64,000 nt of DNA from Gammaproteobacteria bacterium. GTDB lineage: Bacteria; Pseudomonadota; Gammaproteobacteria; Burkholderiales; Rhodocyclaceae. The notes under the pieces are model-generated. The model made no database searches. It saw only the letters and a list, made by a program, of their open reading frames with translations, and had not been told where the DNA came from. Both the position numbers and the translations under genes were made by a program. Below, piece by piece: positions 35,253 through 45,568 of this stretch; position 1 is the stretch's first letter; every line of letters starts with the position of its first letter. Location: assembly GCA_018828385.1 (NCBI GenBank), contig JAHJVE010000011.1:86965-150964 (forward strand), in the 5' to 3' direction.

Positions 35253-38200
35253 GGTTTGCTCTCCACGGGTTGGCTGTCCACTCCCGGCGGCAACTTCACC
35301 TCCGGCGCCGACTCCCCGGTCTTGTTGACCTGCGGATCGGCCCAGGTACCGGTGACATGATAGCGATAGCTGAACAGGCGATTGAGCGGCTTTTGCAGCA
35401 CCGTATTGGCGACCAGCGCCGCCGCACCGACCACCGGATTGACCAGCGCCGCCGCGCCGACCGCCGCCAGCCCGCCGAGTTCGGGGCGGACGACGACCTG
35501 CATGTCCTGCGTTTCAGCCTTGAGGTCGGTTTCACCCTGCATTTCGATCTGCGCCGACGGCCCGTAGATGCGCAAGGGATCGACGGTACGCATGACGCCC
35601 TGGCGGATGGACAACTTGCCTTCGATGCTGTCGAAAGCCAGGCCATCGCTGAAAATATCGCGAAAATCCAGGGTCAGCCGACGCGGCAGCGACTGCAGTG
35701 AAATCAGCCCGAGCAGCTTGCCGACGCCGGGTTCGAGCTTGTTGAACTGGCCCTTTTCGGCGTCGACATTGAGCTGACCGGTCAACGACGGATAGTGAAT
35801 ATCGGTGAGCGGCCCGTTCCATTTCAGGTCGCCGGTCATTTTGGCCTTGCCGCGGCGCACCGAGTCGGCGTAGCCGAGCCGGTCGAGCAGTTTGCCCATG
35901 TCCTTGGCGTTCAGCTCGAAATCTAGTCGGGTATGGTTGGCTCCTGTGTTGTTCCAGACAGCCTTGCCCTTCAGGCCGCCGTCCGGATTTTCCAGGCTCA
36001 GGTTATCGAGGTGCCACGCCCCCTTGTCGTTGCGCGCCTTGAGTTCGAGCCGGCCCAGCGCCTTGTCGCCGACAAAAAAGTTGTCGACCGTCAGGCTCAT
36101 GCCGGGCAGCGTATTGATCAGCGACGAAGTGCCCTCGGCGGCCTCGGCCGCGGGCCGCACAACGAGACGCTTGAAATTGCCCTCGACCCAGCCTTCGCCG
36201 GCGCTCTTCCAGAAAACATTGCCGACCGCCTCGCGGGTATTGAGGCCGATCTGCCAGCCGCTGTCTTGCGGGCGCAGACTGACCTCGACCTGGTTGTAAT
36301 CGCGGTCGAAGAGATGCAGCTGCGGCGCTTTGAGCGTCACCACGTTGAGCGCCAGGCCACTGCCGTCGCCCCCAGCTGCGCCCTCGGGCAGGAAATTCCG
36401 CCAGGCATCGGCGTCAATGCGCGGGGTTACCACGCGCACCGCCAGACCTTTTTCTGGCAGACGCAGCTCACCCTCGCCAACCGCCAGGACGCCGCGCTCC
36501 CAGTTGCCCAGCCGGCGGACGACCAGCCCCTGGGCGACCTTGCCGAGCGTGATCCGGTACTGCTCGCGCTCGGCATCCGGCGCCGTGCGCTCGATGCGCA
36601 GAGGCAGCGCCGTCATGGCGTTCTTGTTGAGCGGGTCGGGCAACGGCGAACTGATTCCCAGCAGGTCGGACTCGACCACCACGTCGGCATTGCGCCGGCG
36701 GATGCCGATGTCGGCTTTCCAGGCCGCGTTGCCGCTCAGATGGTTGATCAGGGGCCAGCCAAAATGCCGGCTCACCTCGCCGATGGCGGCCGTGCCGGTG
36801 GCCACTACAGCCACCTTTTCGGCGGCACTCCTGACCTGCACCTTGAGCGGCCCGCCAAAGACCTGGCCGGCAATATCCTGCGAGGCCACGGTATTTTCGG
36901 TGAGCAGCAGGCGACCGTTGACCTGGGTCAGCGGCGGCAGCCCGGCGAGCGGCTGCAACTGGTTGTTGAGGAAGCGATAGTCGCCGCGCATCCGGGTATC
37001 GAGGGCGTGGCGCAGGGGAATGTCGAGCTCGAGCTTGAGGCTGCCGTTGCCGGCGGCCTTCATGCCTTCGGTGAAGCGATCGATTTTTTCCGTCACCGGG
37101 CTTTCCTCGATGAACCGCAGGAACTCGCCGGTCGGCCCGCGGGCCGTACCGCGCACGAGCAACATCTCTTCGTGCGCTTCAAAATCGGGAATATCGACCT
37201 TGACGTCGGCCAGCGTCGCGCCAAGGATGCGCCCCTTGCTGGCCTTGATCCGCATGCCGGTGTCGAAGCTCATGTCGGCATCGATGTCGTCGATGACCGG
37301 CCAGCCGTCGGCATAATCGACCTTGGCGCCGGTCGCCTTGGCGGTGACGATGAACCTGCCGCCCTTGCCGTCGCGGAAAGGGAAATCCTTGAGATTGCCC
37401 TTGAGAATGAGCTTGCCGTCGTAGCCGCGACCGCCGACGATGCCGCGCCGGATCCAGTTGCGGGCCGAGGCATTGACGGCGTGCGGCATGTAACGCCAGA
37501 CGGCGCGCCCCTCGCCGCGCTCGATGCTCGCCGTCAGGTCGATTTCGCCCGGCCCATCGCCGGTGTAGCGATACGTCCCCTGGGCCGAACCAGCCGCATC
37601 CGGCCCGGCAAATTCGAGCTTGTCGAGTTGGATGTCGGTCCCGTGCGGCGAATTTTTCCAGCTCGCCTTGACCTTGAGGGCATCGAGCGCGATGTCCGGC
37701 TCGGGGAAAATGGCCGGCAAGGACAGGCTCGAAACGCCTGAATCGAGCCGCAGATCGCCCCCCTTTTCAGTCAGATCGATCGATCCCGAAACGCCACCGG
37801 CGCCGGGAAAATAGCGGTCGGCCTCGATCCCCATGTCACGAAAACCGGCTCGCAGGCTGTAACGGCTGAGCTTTTCGCCCTCGAGCGTCCAGCTTGCCCG
37901 CAATTCGGCAATCCGCCCCTGCGGCCGGTGGCGGAGGAGCAGCCCGCGGCTTTGCGCATCGAGCGGCAAATAGGCGGCCAGGCGGCCGAGCACGGCGAGG
38001 TCGAGAAAACTGGCACTGGAATTGCCGTTGACCGTAGCAGTCGCCGCATCGCGTTGCCATTCGACCTTGAAATCGCTCGGCGCGATGCGGATGCCATCCT
38101 GCGTCTGCAATTCGACCTGATGCCCGGCAACCATCCAGGCATCGGCCTTGTATTGGCCGGCGATCCGGCCGCGCATGCTGGCCAGTTCGAGTTCGGGCAG

Positions 38201-39136
38201 CTGGCGGCCGAGGCGCATGCGCACATCCTCGAGCGCCACGTCGGCCGTCAGCTTGCCGGTCCCGTCGCCGAGATCGCCCCAGACGCGCAGCGCCCCCCGC
38301 CCGCGTGGCAGATGCACGGGATAATCGAGCCAGGCCCGCCAGCCGGCCAGATCGGCGTAATCGAGTTCAACAAAAAGCCGCCCGGACAAATTTTCGAGCG
38401 CCTCGCCGAGATCGCCCTTGACCTCGCCCCGGATGTCGACGCGGGCGGCCAGTTCATCCGGCGGCGCGGCCGACAGGCCGAAGCGATGGCGGCGCCCGCT
38501 GTTGTCGAGGGCAAGCTGCAGGTCTTCGAGAACGAGCGGCGGCGCCTTGCGCAGGCGGTCGTCCCAGACAATCGTCGCATCGCGGATGCGAATGCGCCGC
38601 TGTTGGAGGACCCACTCGCCAAAGGCCGGATCGCTCTCGCCTTCGGTGTCGACGCCGGCCACCGTGATCTTGCCGTTGGTTTCGCGCCGGATGTGGAGGA
38701 CCGGGCGATCAAAAGCGAGCAGGGCCAGCGTCGGCCGCAGGCGCCACAGGGTGTGCCAGGAAAGGACGCCTTCGATGCGGGCCAGCGTGAAGGCCGGTGC
38801 GCCCTGGCGGTCGGCAACCATCACCTCGTCGAGCACCAGATCGGGATTCAGCCCCCGCCAGCGTGCCTCGATGTGACCGATCTTGACCGGCAGCCCGACG
38901 GCCTGCGTAACGGCCCGCTCGATCTCGCTCTGGTAGTCGCCTATCTTCGGCAGAACCGCGTAGCGCAGGGTCAGGATCAGAACGACGAAGGCCAGCCAGG
39001 CGGCGAACACCCCCCAGCCGAGCAGGCGGATGCCACGACTGGCAAGCACCGGCCACAGCCAATGCAGGCGGTGATACAGCGCGATACGCACATCGGTCGG
39101 AATTGCCGGGGGATTCGGCAGGTGCAGCTTACTCAC
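35249..39136 (-). CDS. yhdP: YhdP/AsmA-like giant envelope protein
   Basis: A protein of 1295 residues, near E. coli YhdP (1266). One N-terminal membrane helix (LGWGVFAAWLAFVVLILTLRY, about 40-60) is followed by a very long beta-rich periplasmic region with repeating hydrophobic-polar strands. The end carries the AsmA/DUF3971-like tail (LGLISLQSLPRRLTLDFRDIF, GLAFDSIEGKLSI, QGETDLKAETQDMQVVVRPELGG). In E. coli, YhdP with TamB and YdbH forms a bridge that carries phospholipids to the outer membrane. It heads the yhdP-nit-tldD operon and is divergent from glnE. Motif copy 14 is antisense (ATATVNGNSSAS). Confidence 0.92.
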   Translation of the reverse strand: MSKLHLPNPPAIPTDVRIALYHRLHWLWPVLASRGIRLLGWGVFAAWLAFVVLILTLRYAVLPKIGDYQSEIERAVTQAVGLPVKIGHIEARWRGLNPDLVLDEVMVADRQGAPAFTLARIEGVLSWHTLWRLRPTLALLAFDRPVLHIRRETNGKITVAGVDTEGESDPAFGEWVLQQRRIRIRDATIVWDDRLRKAPPLVLEDLQLALDNSGRRHRFGLSAAPPDELAARVDIRGEVKGDLGEALENLSGRLFVELDYADLAGWRAWLDYPVHLPRGRGALRVWGDLGDGTGKLTADVALEDVRMRLGRQLPELELASMRGRIAGQYKADAWMVAGHQVELQTQDGIRIAPSDFKVEWQRDAATATVNGNSSASFLDLAVLGRLAAYLPLDAQSRGLLLRHRPQGRIAELRASWTLEGEKLSRYSLRAGFRDMGIEADRYFPGAGGVSGSIDLTEKGGDLRLDSGVSSLSLPAIFPEPDIALDALKVKASWKNSPHGTDIQLDKLEFAGPDAAGSAQGTYRYTGDGPGEIDLTASIERGEGRAVWRYMPHAVNASARNWIRRGIVGGRGYDGKLILKGNLKDFPFRDGKGGRFIVTAKATGAKVDYADGWPVIDDIDADMSFDTGMRIKASKGRILGATLADVKVDIPDFEAHEEMLLVRGTARGPTGEFLRFIEESPVTEKIDRFTEGMKAAGNGSLKLELDIPLRHALDTRMRGDYRFLNNQLQPLAGLPPLTQVNGRLLLTENTVASQDIAGQVFGGPLKVQVRSAAEKVAVVATGTAAIGEVSRHFGWPLINHLSGNAAWKADIGIRRRNADVVVESDLLGISSPLPDPLNKNAMTALPLRIERTAPDAEREQYRITLGKVAQGLVVRRLGNWERGVLAVGEGELRLPEKGLAVRVVTPRIDADAWRNFLPEGAAGGDGSGLALNVVTLKAPQLHLFDRDYNQVEVSLRPQDSGWQIGLNTREAVGNVFWKSAGEGWVEGNFKRLVVRPAAEAAEGTSSLINTLPGMSLTVDNFFVGDKALGRLELKARNDKGAWHLDNLSLENPDGGLKGKAVWNNTGANHTRLDFELNAKDMGKLLDRLGYADSVRRGKAKMTGDLKWNGPLTDIHYPSLTGQLNVDAEKGQFNKLEPGVGKLLGLISLQSLPRRLTLDFRDIFSDGLAFDSIEGKLSIRQGVMRTVDPLRIYGPSAQIEMQGETDLKAETQDMQVVVRPELGGLAAVGAAALVNPVVGAAALVANTVLQKPLNRLFSYRYHVTGTWADPQVNKTGESAPEVKLPPGVDSQPVESKP
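38019..38040 (+). repeat. Dispersed motif, copy 14
   Basis: GAATTGCCGTTGACCGTAGC followed by AG. The core is intact and the T tract is weak. It is antisense in yhdP. Confidence 0.65.
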
Positions 39137-39149
39137 GCGTCAAGCCGCT

Positions 39150-39179
39150 TTGCCAGAGGGGGGAATAGATCACTACAAT
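39150..39179 (+). promoter_or_regulatory. Candidate sigma-70 promoter of glnE
   Basis: TTGCCA (39150-39155), an 18-base spacer and TACAAT (39174-39179), 57 bases before the glnE ATG, in the divergent gap with yhdP. Confidence 0.4.
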
Positions 39180-39236
39180 CGGATACTGGATAAAAACGAC
39201 ATTCTACCTTTTCGGCCAAGCTGCCGAAGGACCATC

Positions 39237-41933
39237 ATGGACACCACGCTCGATCCCCGCTGGCAGGCGGCTGTACACCACAGCCGCTACCTGGCCAATC
39301 TGCTCCAGGCCCACCCGGAACTGATCCCCGAACTGCATGCCACCTGGCTACAGCCGCTCAGCGAGGCGATGCTGTTGGCGCCGCTGCAACGGGACTTCGC
39401 CGACGACGAGGCGGTCAAGTCCGCCCTGCGTCGCCTGCGCCATCGCGCCATGGCCCATCTGGTGTTGCGCGACCTGGGCGGATTGGCGCCGCTGGCCGAG
39501 ATCGTCGAATGCATGACGCTGCTCGCCGACGTGACGACCAATTTCGCGCTCGATCACTATCACCGGCAGCTCGTCGCCACTTACGGCGAACCGCTCGACA
39601 AGGCCGGGCAGCCGCAACGCCTGCTGATCATCGGCATGGGCAAGCTGGGCGGACGCGAACTCAACGTGTCGTCCGACGTCGATTACATCTTCGTGTACCC
39701 CGAAGACGGCGACACGGCCGGGCCGAAAAGCATCGAGAACTTCGATTTCTTTACCCGCCTCGGCAAGCGCATGATCAGTGCGCTCGGCGATTTGACGGCC
39801 GACGGCCAGGTTTTCCGCGTCGACATGCGGCTGCGGCCGAATGGCGATTCCGGCCCGCTGGTCTGTTCGCTCGACGCGCTGGAAAATTACTTCATAACCC
39901 AGGGCCGCGAATGGGAGCGTTACGCCTGGATCAAGGGCCGCACCATGAATGCCGGCGACAACCTGCAGCCGGCCTGGGTGACGGCCATGCAGAAAATCGC
40001 CCGGCCCTTCGTCTTCCGCAAATATCTCGACTTCGGCGCGATCAACGCCATGCGCGACCTGCACGCCCAGATCAGCCGCGAAGTGGCGCGCAAGGACATG
40101 GCCGACCACGTCAAGCTCGGCCCCGGCGGCATCCGCGAAATCGAGTTCATGGCCCAGGTGTTCCAGCTCATTCGCGGCGGCCGCGACCTCGGGCTGCAAA
40201 TTCGCCCGACGCTGTCCGTCCTCGCCCTGCTTGTCGACCGCAAGCTCATTCCAGCCGAAACCGAGCGGGAATTGCGCGAGGCCTACGTTTTCCTGCGTCG
40301 CCTCGAACACCGCCTGCAATACGTCGAGGACAAGCAGACGCACATGCTGCCGGTCGACGCCGAAAATCGGCACATTATCGCGCTCAGCATGGATTTCCCG
40401 GACTGGCCGGCGATGCTCGCCGTGCTCGACCAGCATCGCGAAAAGGTCAGCCAGCATTTCGGCGCCATCTTTTCCGACCCGGAAGCCGGCGAACATCCAC
40501 TGACCGGCCTGTGGCAAGGCCAGCTCGACGAAGATACGGCGATCGAAGCCTTCGGCAATCTCGGTTTTCGTCACCCCAAGGAGGCCATCGCCCGCCTTGC
40601 CGAATTGCGTGCGGCCAGCCGCTACCTGCAGTTGCCGGCGACCAACCGGGCTAGGCTCGATGCCGTCGGCCCGCGCCTGATCGAGGCGGCCGGCGCCACC
40701 CCCGCCCCCGACACGACGCTGGCCCGCGGCCTCAGCTTCCTTGAGGGCATTGCCCGCCGTGGCGCTTACCTCGCCCTGCTCCAGCAATATCCGATGGCGC
40801 TACGCCGGGTCGCCGACATGATGTGCGCCTCGAACTGGGCGGCCGATTACCTGAACCGCCATCCGCTGCTCCTCGACGAACTGCTTGACCCACGCCTCTA
40901 CGAAATCGCCACCGACTGGACCGGTTTCCGCCAGATCCTGCGCGACAACCTGGCGCAATACGCCGACGACACCGAGCGCGAAATGGACATCCTGCGCGAA
41001 ATGCACCACGGCCAGGTTTTCCGGCTACTGGCGCAGGATTTGGCCGGCCTGCAGACCATCGAGAGCCTGTCCGACCACCTGACTGAACTGGCCGACACCA
41101 TCGTCCAGGAAACCCTGCCGCTGGTCTGGAGCAAGATCCGGAACCGCCATTGCGAGGTACCGAAATTCGCCGTCATCGGCTACGGCAAGATGGGCGGCAA
41201 GGAACTCGGCTACGCCTCCGACCTCGACCTCGTTTACCTCTATGACGACGACGATCAGGACGCCCCGGAGAACTACACCCGCCTCGGCCAGCGTCTGAAC
41301 TCCTGGCTGTCCAGCCAGACGCCGGCCGGCATCCTGTTCGAAACCGACCTCCGCCTGCGCCCGAATGGCGATTCCGGGCTGCTCGCCGTATCGGTCGACT
41401 CCTTCCGCGACTACGAACTCAAGAACGCCTGGACCTGGGAGCACCAGGCCCTGACCCGGGCCCGTTTCTGCGCCGGCGATCCGGCCGTCGGCCAGCGTTT
41501 CGAGGCAATCCGCTGCGAAATCCTGCGCCTGCCGCGCGACCTCGCCAAGCTCAAGGAGGAAGTCGTCGCCATGCGCCAGAAAATGGTCGACGCGCACGGC
41601 TCGAAGAGCGACACCCTGTTCGCCCTCAAGCACGATCCGGGCGGCATCATTGACGTCGAATTCATCGTCCAGACGCTGATCCTCGGCTACGCGCACGAGC
41701 ACGCCAGCCTGACCGGCAACCTCGGCAACATCGCCCTGCTGCGCATGGCCGGCGAACTGGGTTTGATCGATCCGCAACAGGCCGAAGCGGCCGGCAACGC
41801 CTATCGCGAATACCGCCGCCTGCAGCACGCCCGGCGGCTGTCGGCGACGCCCAAGGAGCCGATTGCGCGCGACGAGGTGGAAAGGCACATCGCCGCTGTC
41901 CGCCGACTGTGGGTGGCGGTTTTCGGTAGCTGA
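39237..41933 (+). CDS. glnE: Bifunctional glutamine synthetase adenylyltransferase/deadenylylase
   Basis: A protein of 898 residues from the ATG at 39237, somewhat shorter than E. coli GlnE (946). Two nucleotidyltransferase domains are evident. The N-terminal deadenylylating one has GMGKLGGRELNVSSDVDYIFVYP (about 130) and the C-terminal adenylylating one has GYGKMGGKELGYASDLDLVYLYDDDD (about 650). Each is followed by the helical GlnE domain (VDMRLRPNGDSGPL; DLRLRPNGDSGLL). It attaches or removes AMP on glutamine synthetase in response to PII, setting ammonium assimilation. No motif copy lies inside this long gene. Confidence 0.97.
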   Translation: MDTTLDPRWQAAVHHSRYLANLLQAHPELIPELHATWLQPLSEAMLLAPLQRDFADDEAVKSALRRLRHRAMAHLVLRDLGGLAPLAEIVECMTLLADVTTNFALDHYHRQLVATYGEPLDKAGQPQRLLIIGMGKLGGRELNVSSDVDYIFVYPEDGDTAGPKSIENFDFFTRLGKRMISALGDLTADGQVFRVDMRLRPNGDSGPLVCSLDALENYFITQGREWERYAWIKGRTMNAGDNLQPAWVTAMQKIARPFVFRKYLDFGAINAMRDLHAQISREVARKDMADHVKLGPGGIREIEFMAQVFQLIRGGRDLGLQIRPTLSVLALLVDRKLIPAETERELREAYVFLRRLEHRLQYVEDKQTHMLPVDAENRHIIALSMDFPDWPAMLAVLDQHREKVSQHFGAIFSDPEAGEHPLTGLWQGQLDEDTAIEAFGNLGFRHPKEAIARLAELRAASRYLQLPATNRARLDAVGPRLIEAAGATPAPDTTLARGLSFLEGIARRGAYLALLQQYPMALRRVADMMCASNWAADYLNRHPLLLDELLDPRLYEIATDWTGFRQILRDNLAQYADDTEREMDILREMHHGQVFRLLAQDLAGLQTIESLSDHLTELADTIVQETLPLVWSKIRNRHCEVPKFAVIGYGKMGGKELGYASDLDLVYLYDDDDQDAPENYTRLGQRLNSWLSSQTPAGILFETDLRLRPNGDSGLLAVSVDSFRDYELKNAWTWEHQALTRARFCAGDPAVGQRFEAIRCEILRLPRDLAKLKEEVVAMRQKMVDAHGSKSDTLFALKHDPGGIIDVEFIVQTLILGYAHEHASLTGNLGNIALLRMAGELGLIDPQQAEAAGNAYREYRRLQHARRLSATPKEPIARDEVERHIAAVRRLWVAVFGS

Positions 41934-41983
41934 CGGGTGGTCAGGGCCGACTTGGGGCAGAACAGCCCGCCGCTGCCCATGTC

Positions 41984-42018
41984 GATTTTGGCCGCTTTTT
42001 CCGGTTGACCGTAGGAAT
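41984..42018 (+). repeat. Dispersed uptake-sequence-like motif, copy 15 (near-consensus)
   Basis: GATTTTGGCCGCTTTTTCCG followed by GTTGACCGTAGGAATCG. It lies in the non-coding gap between glnE and mscL, beside a terminator hairpin. Confidence 0.9.
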
Positions 42019-42032
42019 CGCCGGCCACCATG

Positions 42033-42056
42033 AAAAAAGGCCGCACAAGGCGGCCT
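42033..42056 (-). terminator. Terminator of mscL
   Basis: Stem AGGCCGC/GCGGCCT with a short loop and a T6 run on the minus strand, 18 bases past the mscL stop. It may also stop glnE transcription from the other side. Confidence 0.85.
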
Positions 42057-42074
42057 GATCGGGGCGAAAGGCGA

Positions 42075-42500
42075 TTACTTCTTGAGCGAATCGCGGATTT
42101 CGCGCAGCAGCATGACATCTTCCGGCGTCACCGGCGCTTCCGGGGCCGGTGCCGGCGCTTCGCTGCGCAGACGGTTGAGCTGTTTGACCATCATGAAGAT
42201 GATGAAGGCGAGAATGATGAAGTTGACCAGGATGGTCAGGAAGGAACCGTAGGCAAAAACCGGAATGCCGGCCTTCTTGATTTCGGCGAGGGCGACGAGG
42301 TTGTTCGGATTGTCGCCGAGCACGACGAACAGGTTGGAAAAGTCGAGCTTGCCGACGATGCGGCTGACCAGCGGCATGATCAGGTCGCCAACGATGGAAT
42401 CGACGATCTTGCCGAAAGCGCCGCCGATGATGACGCCGACGGCGAGATCCATCGCGTTGCCCTTGACGGCGAATTCCTTGAACTCCTGAACAATACTCAT
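42075..42500 (-). CDS. mscL: Large-conductance mechanosensitive channel
   Basis: A protein of 141 residues from the ATG at 42500, preceded by AAGGAGAG; an upstream in-frame start would add an unlikely basic tail. Classic MscL: an N-terminal amphipathic helix [19 protein letters not shown], then TM1 ([24 protein letters not shown]), a periplasmic loop and TM2 ([23 protein letters not shown]), and the cytoplasmic bundle. It opens under membrane tension on hypo-osmotic shock to release solutes. Confidence 0.98.
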   Translation of the reverse strand: MSIVQEFKEFAVKGNAMDLAVGVIIGGAFGKIVDSIVGDLIMPLVSRIVGKLDFSNLFVVLGDNPNNLVALAEIKKAGIPVFAYGSFLTILVNFIILAFIIFMMVKQLNRLRSEAPAPAPEAPVTPEDVMLLREIRDSLKK

Positions 42501-42588
42501 GTTTCTCTCCTTGGGTTTGTTTTTGATCGGCCGATTATTTGTCTTGCGGCGCGAGACGGTCAAGCAATTTTCATAAATTCATTTTTCA

Positions 42589-43746
42589 TTACAAAGCTTT
42601 ACAGAGGCGCTCTGCGGCAGCCTTGAGCGTATTTTCCTGCTTGGCGAAACAGAAGCGAACCACCTTGTCGTCGCGCCCGTCGGCATAAAACACCGAAACA
42701 GGTATGACGGCGACGCCGACTTCGCGCGTCATCCATTCGGCAAATTGCCGGTCGGGCAAATCCGAGATGCGGTCGTAGCGGGCCAGCTGGAAATAGGTGC
42801 CGCCGCAAGGCAACAACTCGAACGGCGTAGCGGCCAGCAACTGCCTGAAGAAATCCCGCTTCTCCTGATAGAAGGCGGCCAGCCGAAGATGGCGGTCCGC
42901 GTCCTGCATGTATTCGGCGAGCCCCAGTTGCGACGGCGCATGGACGGTGAACACATTGAACTGGTGCACCTTGCGGAACTCGGCCATGAGCGCCGCCGGG
43001 CCAACGACGTAACCGATCTTCCAGCCCGTGATGTGGTAGGTCTTGCCAAAACTCGAGACGACGATGCTGCGCGCCGCCAGCTCGGGATGGGCGCACAGGC
43101 TGGCATGCTGCTCGCCATCGAACAGGATATGCTCGTAAACCTCGTCGGAAAGCACGACGATGTTGGTACCAGCTATCAATTTTGCGAGTTTTTCCCGGTC
43201 GACCGTGGAAATGAGGCTGCCGGTCGGGTTGTGCGGCGAATTGACGATGATCATCCGCGTTTTCGGCGTGATCAGGCGTGCCACCTGATCCCAGTCCGGC
43301 ACGTAGTCGGGGAAAGTCAGCTGGGCGTAGACCGCCGTGCCGCCGACCGTTTCGATGGCCGGCACGTAGGAATCGTAGACCGGCTCGAAGACAATCACTT
43401 CGTCGCCCGGCCGGACGAAGGCGGCGATGGCCGTGAAGATGGCCTGCGTCGCCCCGGCCGTCACGGTCACTTCCGACTCGACGTCGTAGCGCACGCCGTA
43501 GAGCGCCGCCACCTTGTCGACGATGGCCTGGCGCAACTCCAGCATGCCGGCCATCGGCGCGTACTGGTTGCGCCCGGCCAGCATGTGACTATGCACCGCA
43601 TCGAACAGCGCCGGCTCGGCCTGAAAGTCAGGGAAGCCCTGCGACAGGTTGACCGCCCCGCATTCGGCGGCAAGGCACGACATCACGGTGAAGATGGTTG
43701 TCCCCATGTTCGGGAAACGGGAGTCGATAGCGATAGGGGTTTGCAT
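42589..43746 (-). CDS. PLP-dependent aminotransferase, methionine/kynurenine type (YbdL-like)
   Basis: A protein of 385 residues from the ATG at 43746. The longer open frame would place a motif copy in the coding region and has no family match there. Class I/II aminotransferase signatures include VNLSQGFPDFQ, GATQAIFTAIAAFVRPGDEV, NSPHNPTG and the PLP lysine in SSFGKTYHITGWKIGY. The NLSQGFPDF start is typical of YbdL and kynurenine aminotransferases, which transaminate methionine, aromatic amino acids or kynurenine. Its proximity to mtnA suggests a possible role in the last step of methionine salvage (ketomethylthiobutyrate to methionine), but mtnA is divergently encoded. Confidence 0.88.
   Translation of the reverse strand: MQTPIAIDSRFPNMGTTIFTVMSCLAAECGAVNLSQGFPDFQAEPALFDAVHSHMLAGRNQYAPMAGMLELRQAIVDKVAALYGVRYDVESEVTVTAGATQAIFTAIAAFVRPGDEVIVFEPVYDSYVPAIETVGGTAVYAQLTFPDYVPDWDQVARLITPKTRMIIVNSPHNPTGSLISTVDREKLAKLIAGTNIVVLSDEVYEHILFDGEQHASLCAHPELAARSIVVSSFGKTYHITGWKIGYVVGPAALMAEFRKVHQFNVFTVHAPSQLGLAEYMQDADRHLRLAAFYQEKRDFFRQLLAATPFELLPCGGTYFQLARYDRISDLPDRQFAEWMTREVGVAVIPVSVFYADGRDDKVVRFCFAKQENTLKAAAERLCKAL
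43177..43213 (+). repeat. Dispersed motif, copy 16
   Basis: CAATTTTGCGAGTTTTTCCC followed by GGTCGACCGTGGAAATG. CGGTCGACCG makes the core a perfect palindrome. It is antisense in the aminotransferase gene (STVDREKLAKLIA). Confidence 0.85.
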
Positions 43747-43750
43747 GGTT

Positions 43751-43782
43751 CCGACGGTCAACGGCAAAAAGTGGCTGAAATC
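43751..43782 (-). repeat. Dispersed motif, copy 17
   Basis: On the minus strand: GATTTCAGCCACTTTTTGCC followed by GTTGACCGTCGG. It lies directly before the aminotransferase start, in its probable 5' leader. Confidence 0.75.
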
Positions 43783-43826
43783 ATGCGGCAAGGCGTGTTT
43801 GGCAGCAAGCGCGGGGAGCGAAAAAG

Positions 43827-43850
43827 GTTTAGTATTACATCCGTTATAAC
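43827..43850 (+). promoter_or_regulatory. Possible promoter/operator of the toxin-antitoxin pair
   Basis: An A/T-rich stretch with GTATTAC and GTTATAAC, two related half-palindromic units four bases apart, 18 bases before the antitoxin start. TATAAC could be a -10. Autoregulation by the AbrB-type antitoxin would be usual. Confidence 0.35.
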
Positions 43851-43868
43851 ACCTTGTCGGAGGCAACC

Positions 43869-44093
43869 ATGTTCGCACTCAAACTGACCCAGATCGGCAA
43901 CTCGGTAGGCGTTGTGCTGCCCAAGGAACTGCTTGCCAAACTGCACGTTGAAAAGGGCGATACGGTCTATGCCACGGAATCGCCAGACGGCGTTCGGCTA
44001 ACGCCTTTCGACCCTGCTTTTGAAAAACAGATGGAAGCGGCCCGCAAAATCATGAAAGCACGCCGCAACGTGCTGCATGAGTTGGCAAAATGA
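43869..44093 (+). CDS. AbrB/MazE-type antitoxin
   Basis: A protein of 74 residues. The ATG at 43869 is preceded by GTCGGAGGCAACC, a good ribosome site. The swapped-hairpin AbrB DNA-binding domain is evident: KLTQIGNSVGVVLPKELLAKLHVEKGDTVYA. The C-terminal tail (PAFEKQMEAARKIMKARRNVLHELAK) is helical and would wrap the toxin. It overlaps the doc start in ATGA (44090-44093). It neutralises the toxin and probably represses the operon. Confidence 0.92.
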   Translation: MFALKLTQIGNSVGVVLPKELLAKLHVEKGDTVYATESPDGVRLTPFDPAFEKQMEAARKIMKARRNVLHELAK

Positions 44094-44476
44094 GCCAGTG
44101 GACGTGGATTGAAGAATCCGTCGTCTGGGCCGTTCACGAAGCACAACTTGCCGAGCATGGCGGCTTGGCCGGCGTCCGCGATGCCGGCTTGCTGGCCTCG
44201 GCGCTGGCTCGTCCGCTCAACTTGGCGAGCTATGGCGATGCCGACGCCGCCGCGCTGGCCGCCGCATACGCTTTCGGCATAGCACGCAACCATCCATTCA
44301 TTGACGGTAACAAGCGCACGGCCTTTGTCTGCGCCGAATTGTTTCTCGCGCTCAATGGCGTCGCGTTGCTCGCCGAAGATGCGAGCTGTGTCAGCACCAT
44401 GCTTGCCCTGGCTGGCGGCGAATTGCCGGAAACCGAACTCGCCGCCTGGCTACGCACCCACACCACCCCACTCTGA
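44090..44476 (+). CDS. doc: Death-on-curing (Doc/Fic-fold) toxin
   Basis: A protein of 128 residues, usual Doc length. The Fic signature is HPFIDGNKRTAFV (about residues 65-77), with the catalytic His and the Asn-Lys-Arg that differ from adenylylating Fic enzymes (GNxR). The N-terminal half has [27 protein letters not shown], typical of the family. Phage P1 Doc phosphorylates elongation factor Tu and halts translation; the same activity is inferred here. The antitoxin is AbrB-type rather than Phd. The pair sits between metabolic genes and may be a small mobile insertion. Confidence 0.93.
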   Translation: MSQWTWIEESVVWAVHEAQLAEHGGLAGVRDAGLLASALARPLNLASYGDADAAALAAAYAFGIARNHPFIDGNKRTAFVCAELFLALNGVALLAEDASCVSTMLALAGGELPETELAAWLRTHTTPL

Positions 44477-44479
44477 ACC

Positions 44480-45560
<1,081 letters not shown>

Positions 45561-45568
<8 letters not shown>

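Noticed and set aside
36086..36101. GTCGACCGTCAGG preceded by an A run in yhdP
   Set aside because: Tract is A not T on the relevant strand and the 3' end does not match; left out of the count.
35933..37741. A second 602-codon plus-strand open frame opposite yhdP
   Set aside because: Antisense to YhdP; no recognisable domain and compositional features of a shadow frame.
39348..40787. A long minus-strand open frame opposite glnE
   Set aside because: glnE is complete with both nucleotidyltransferase motifs; the opposite frame has no motif.
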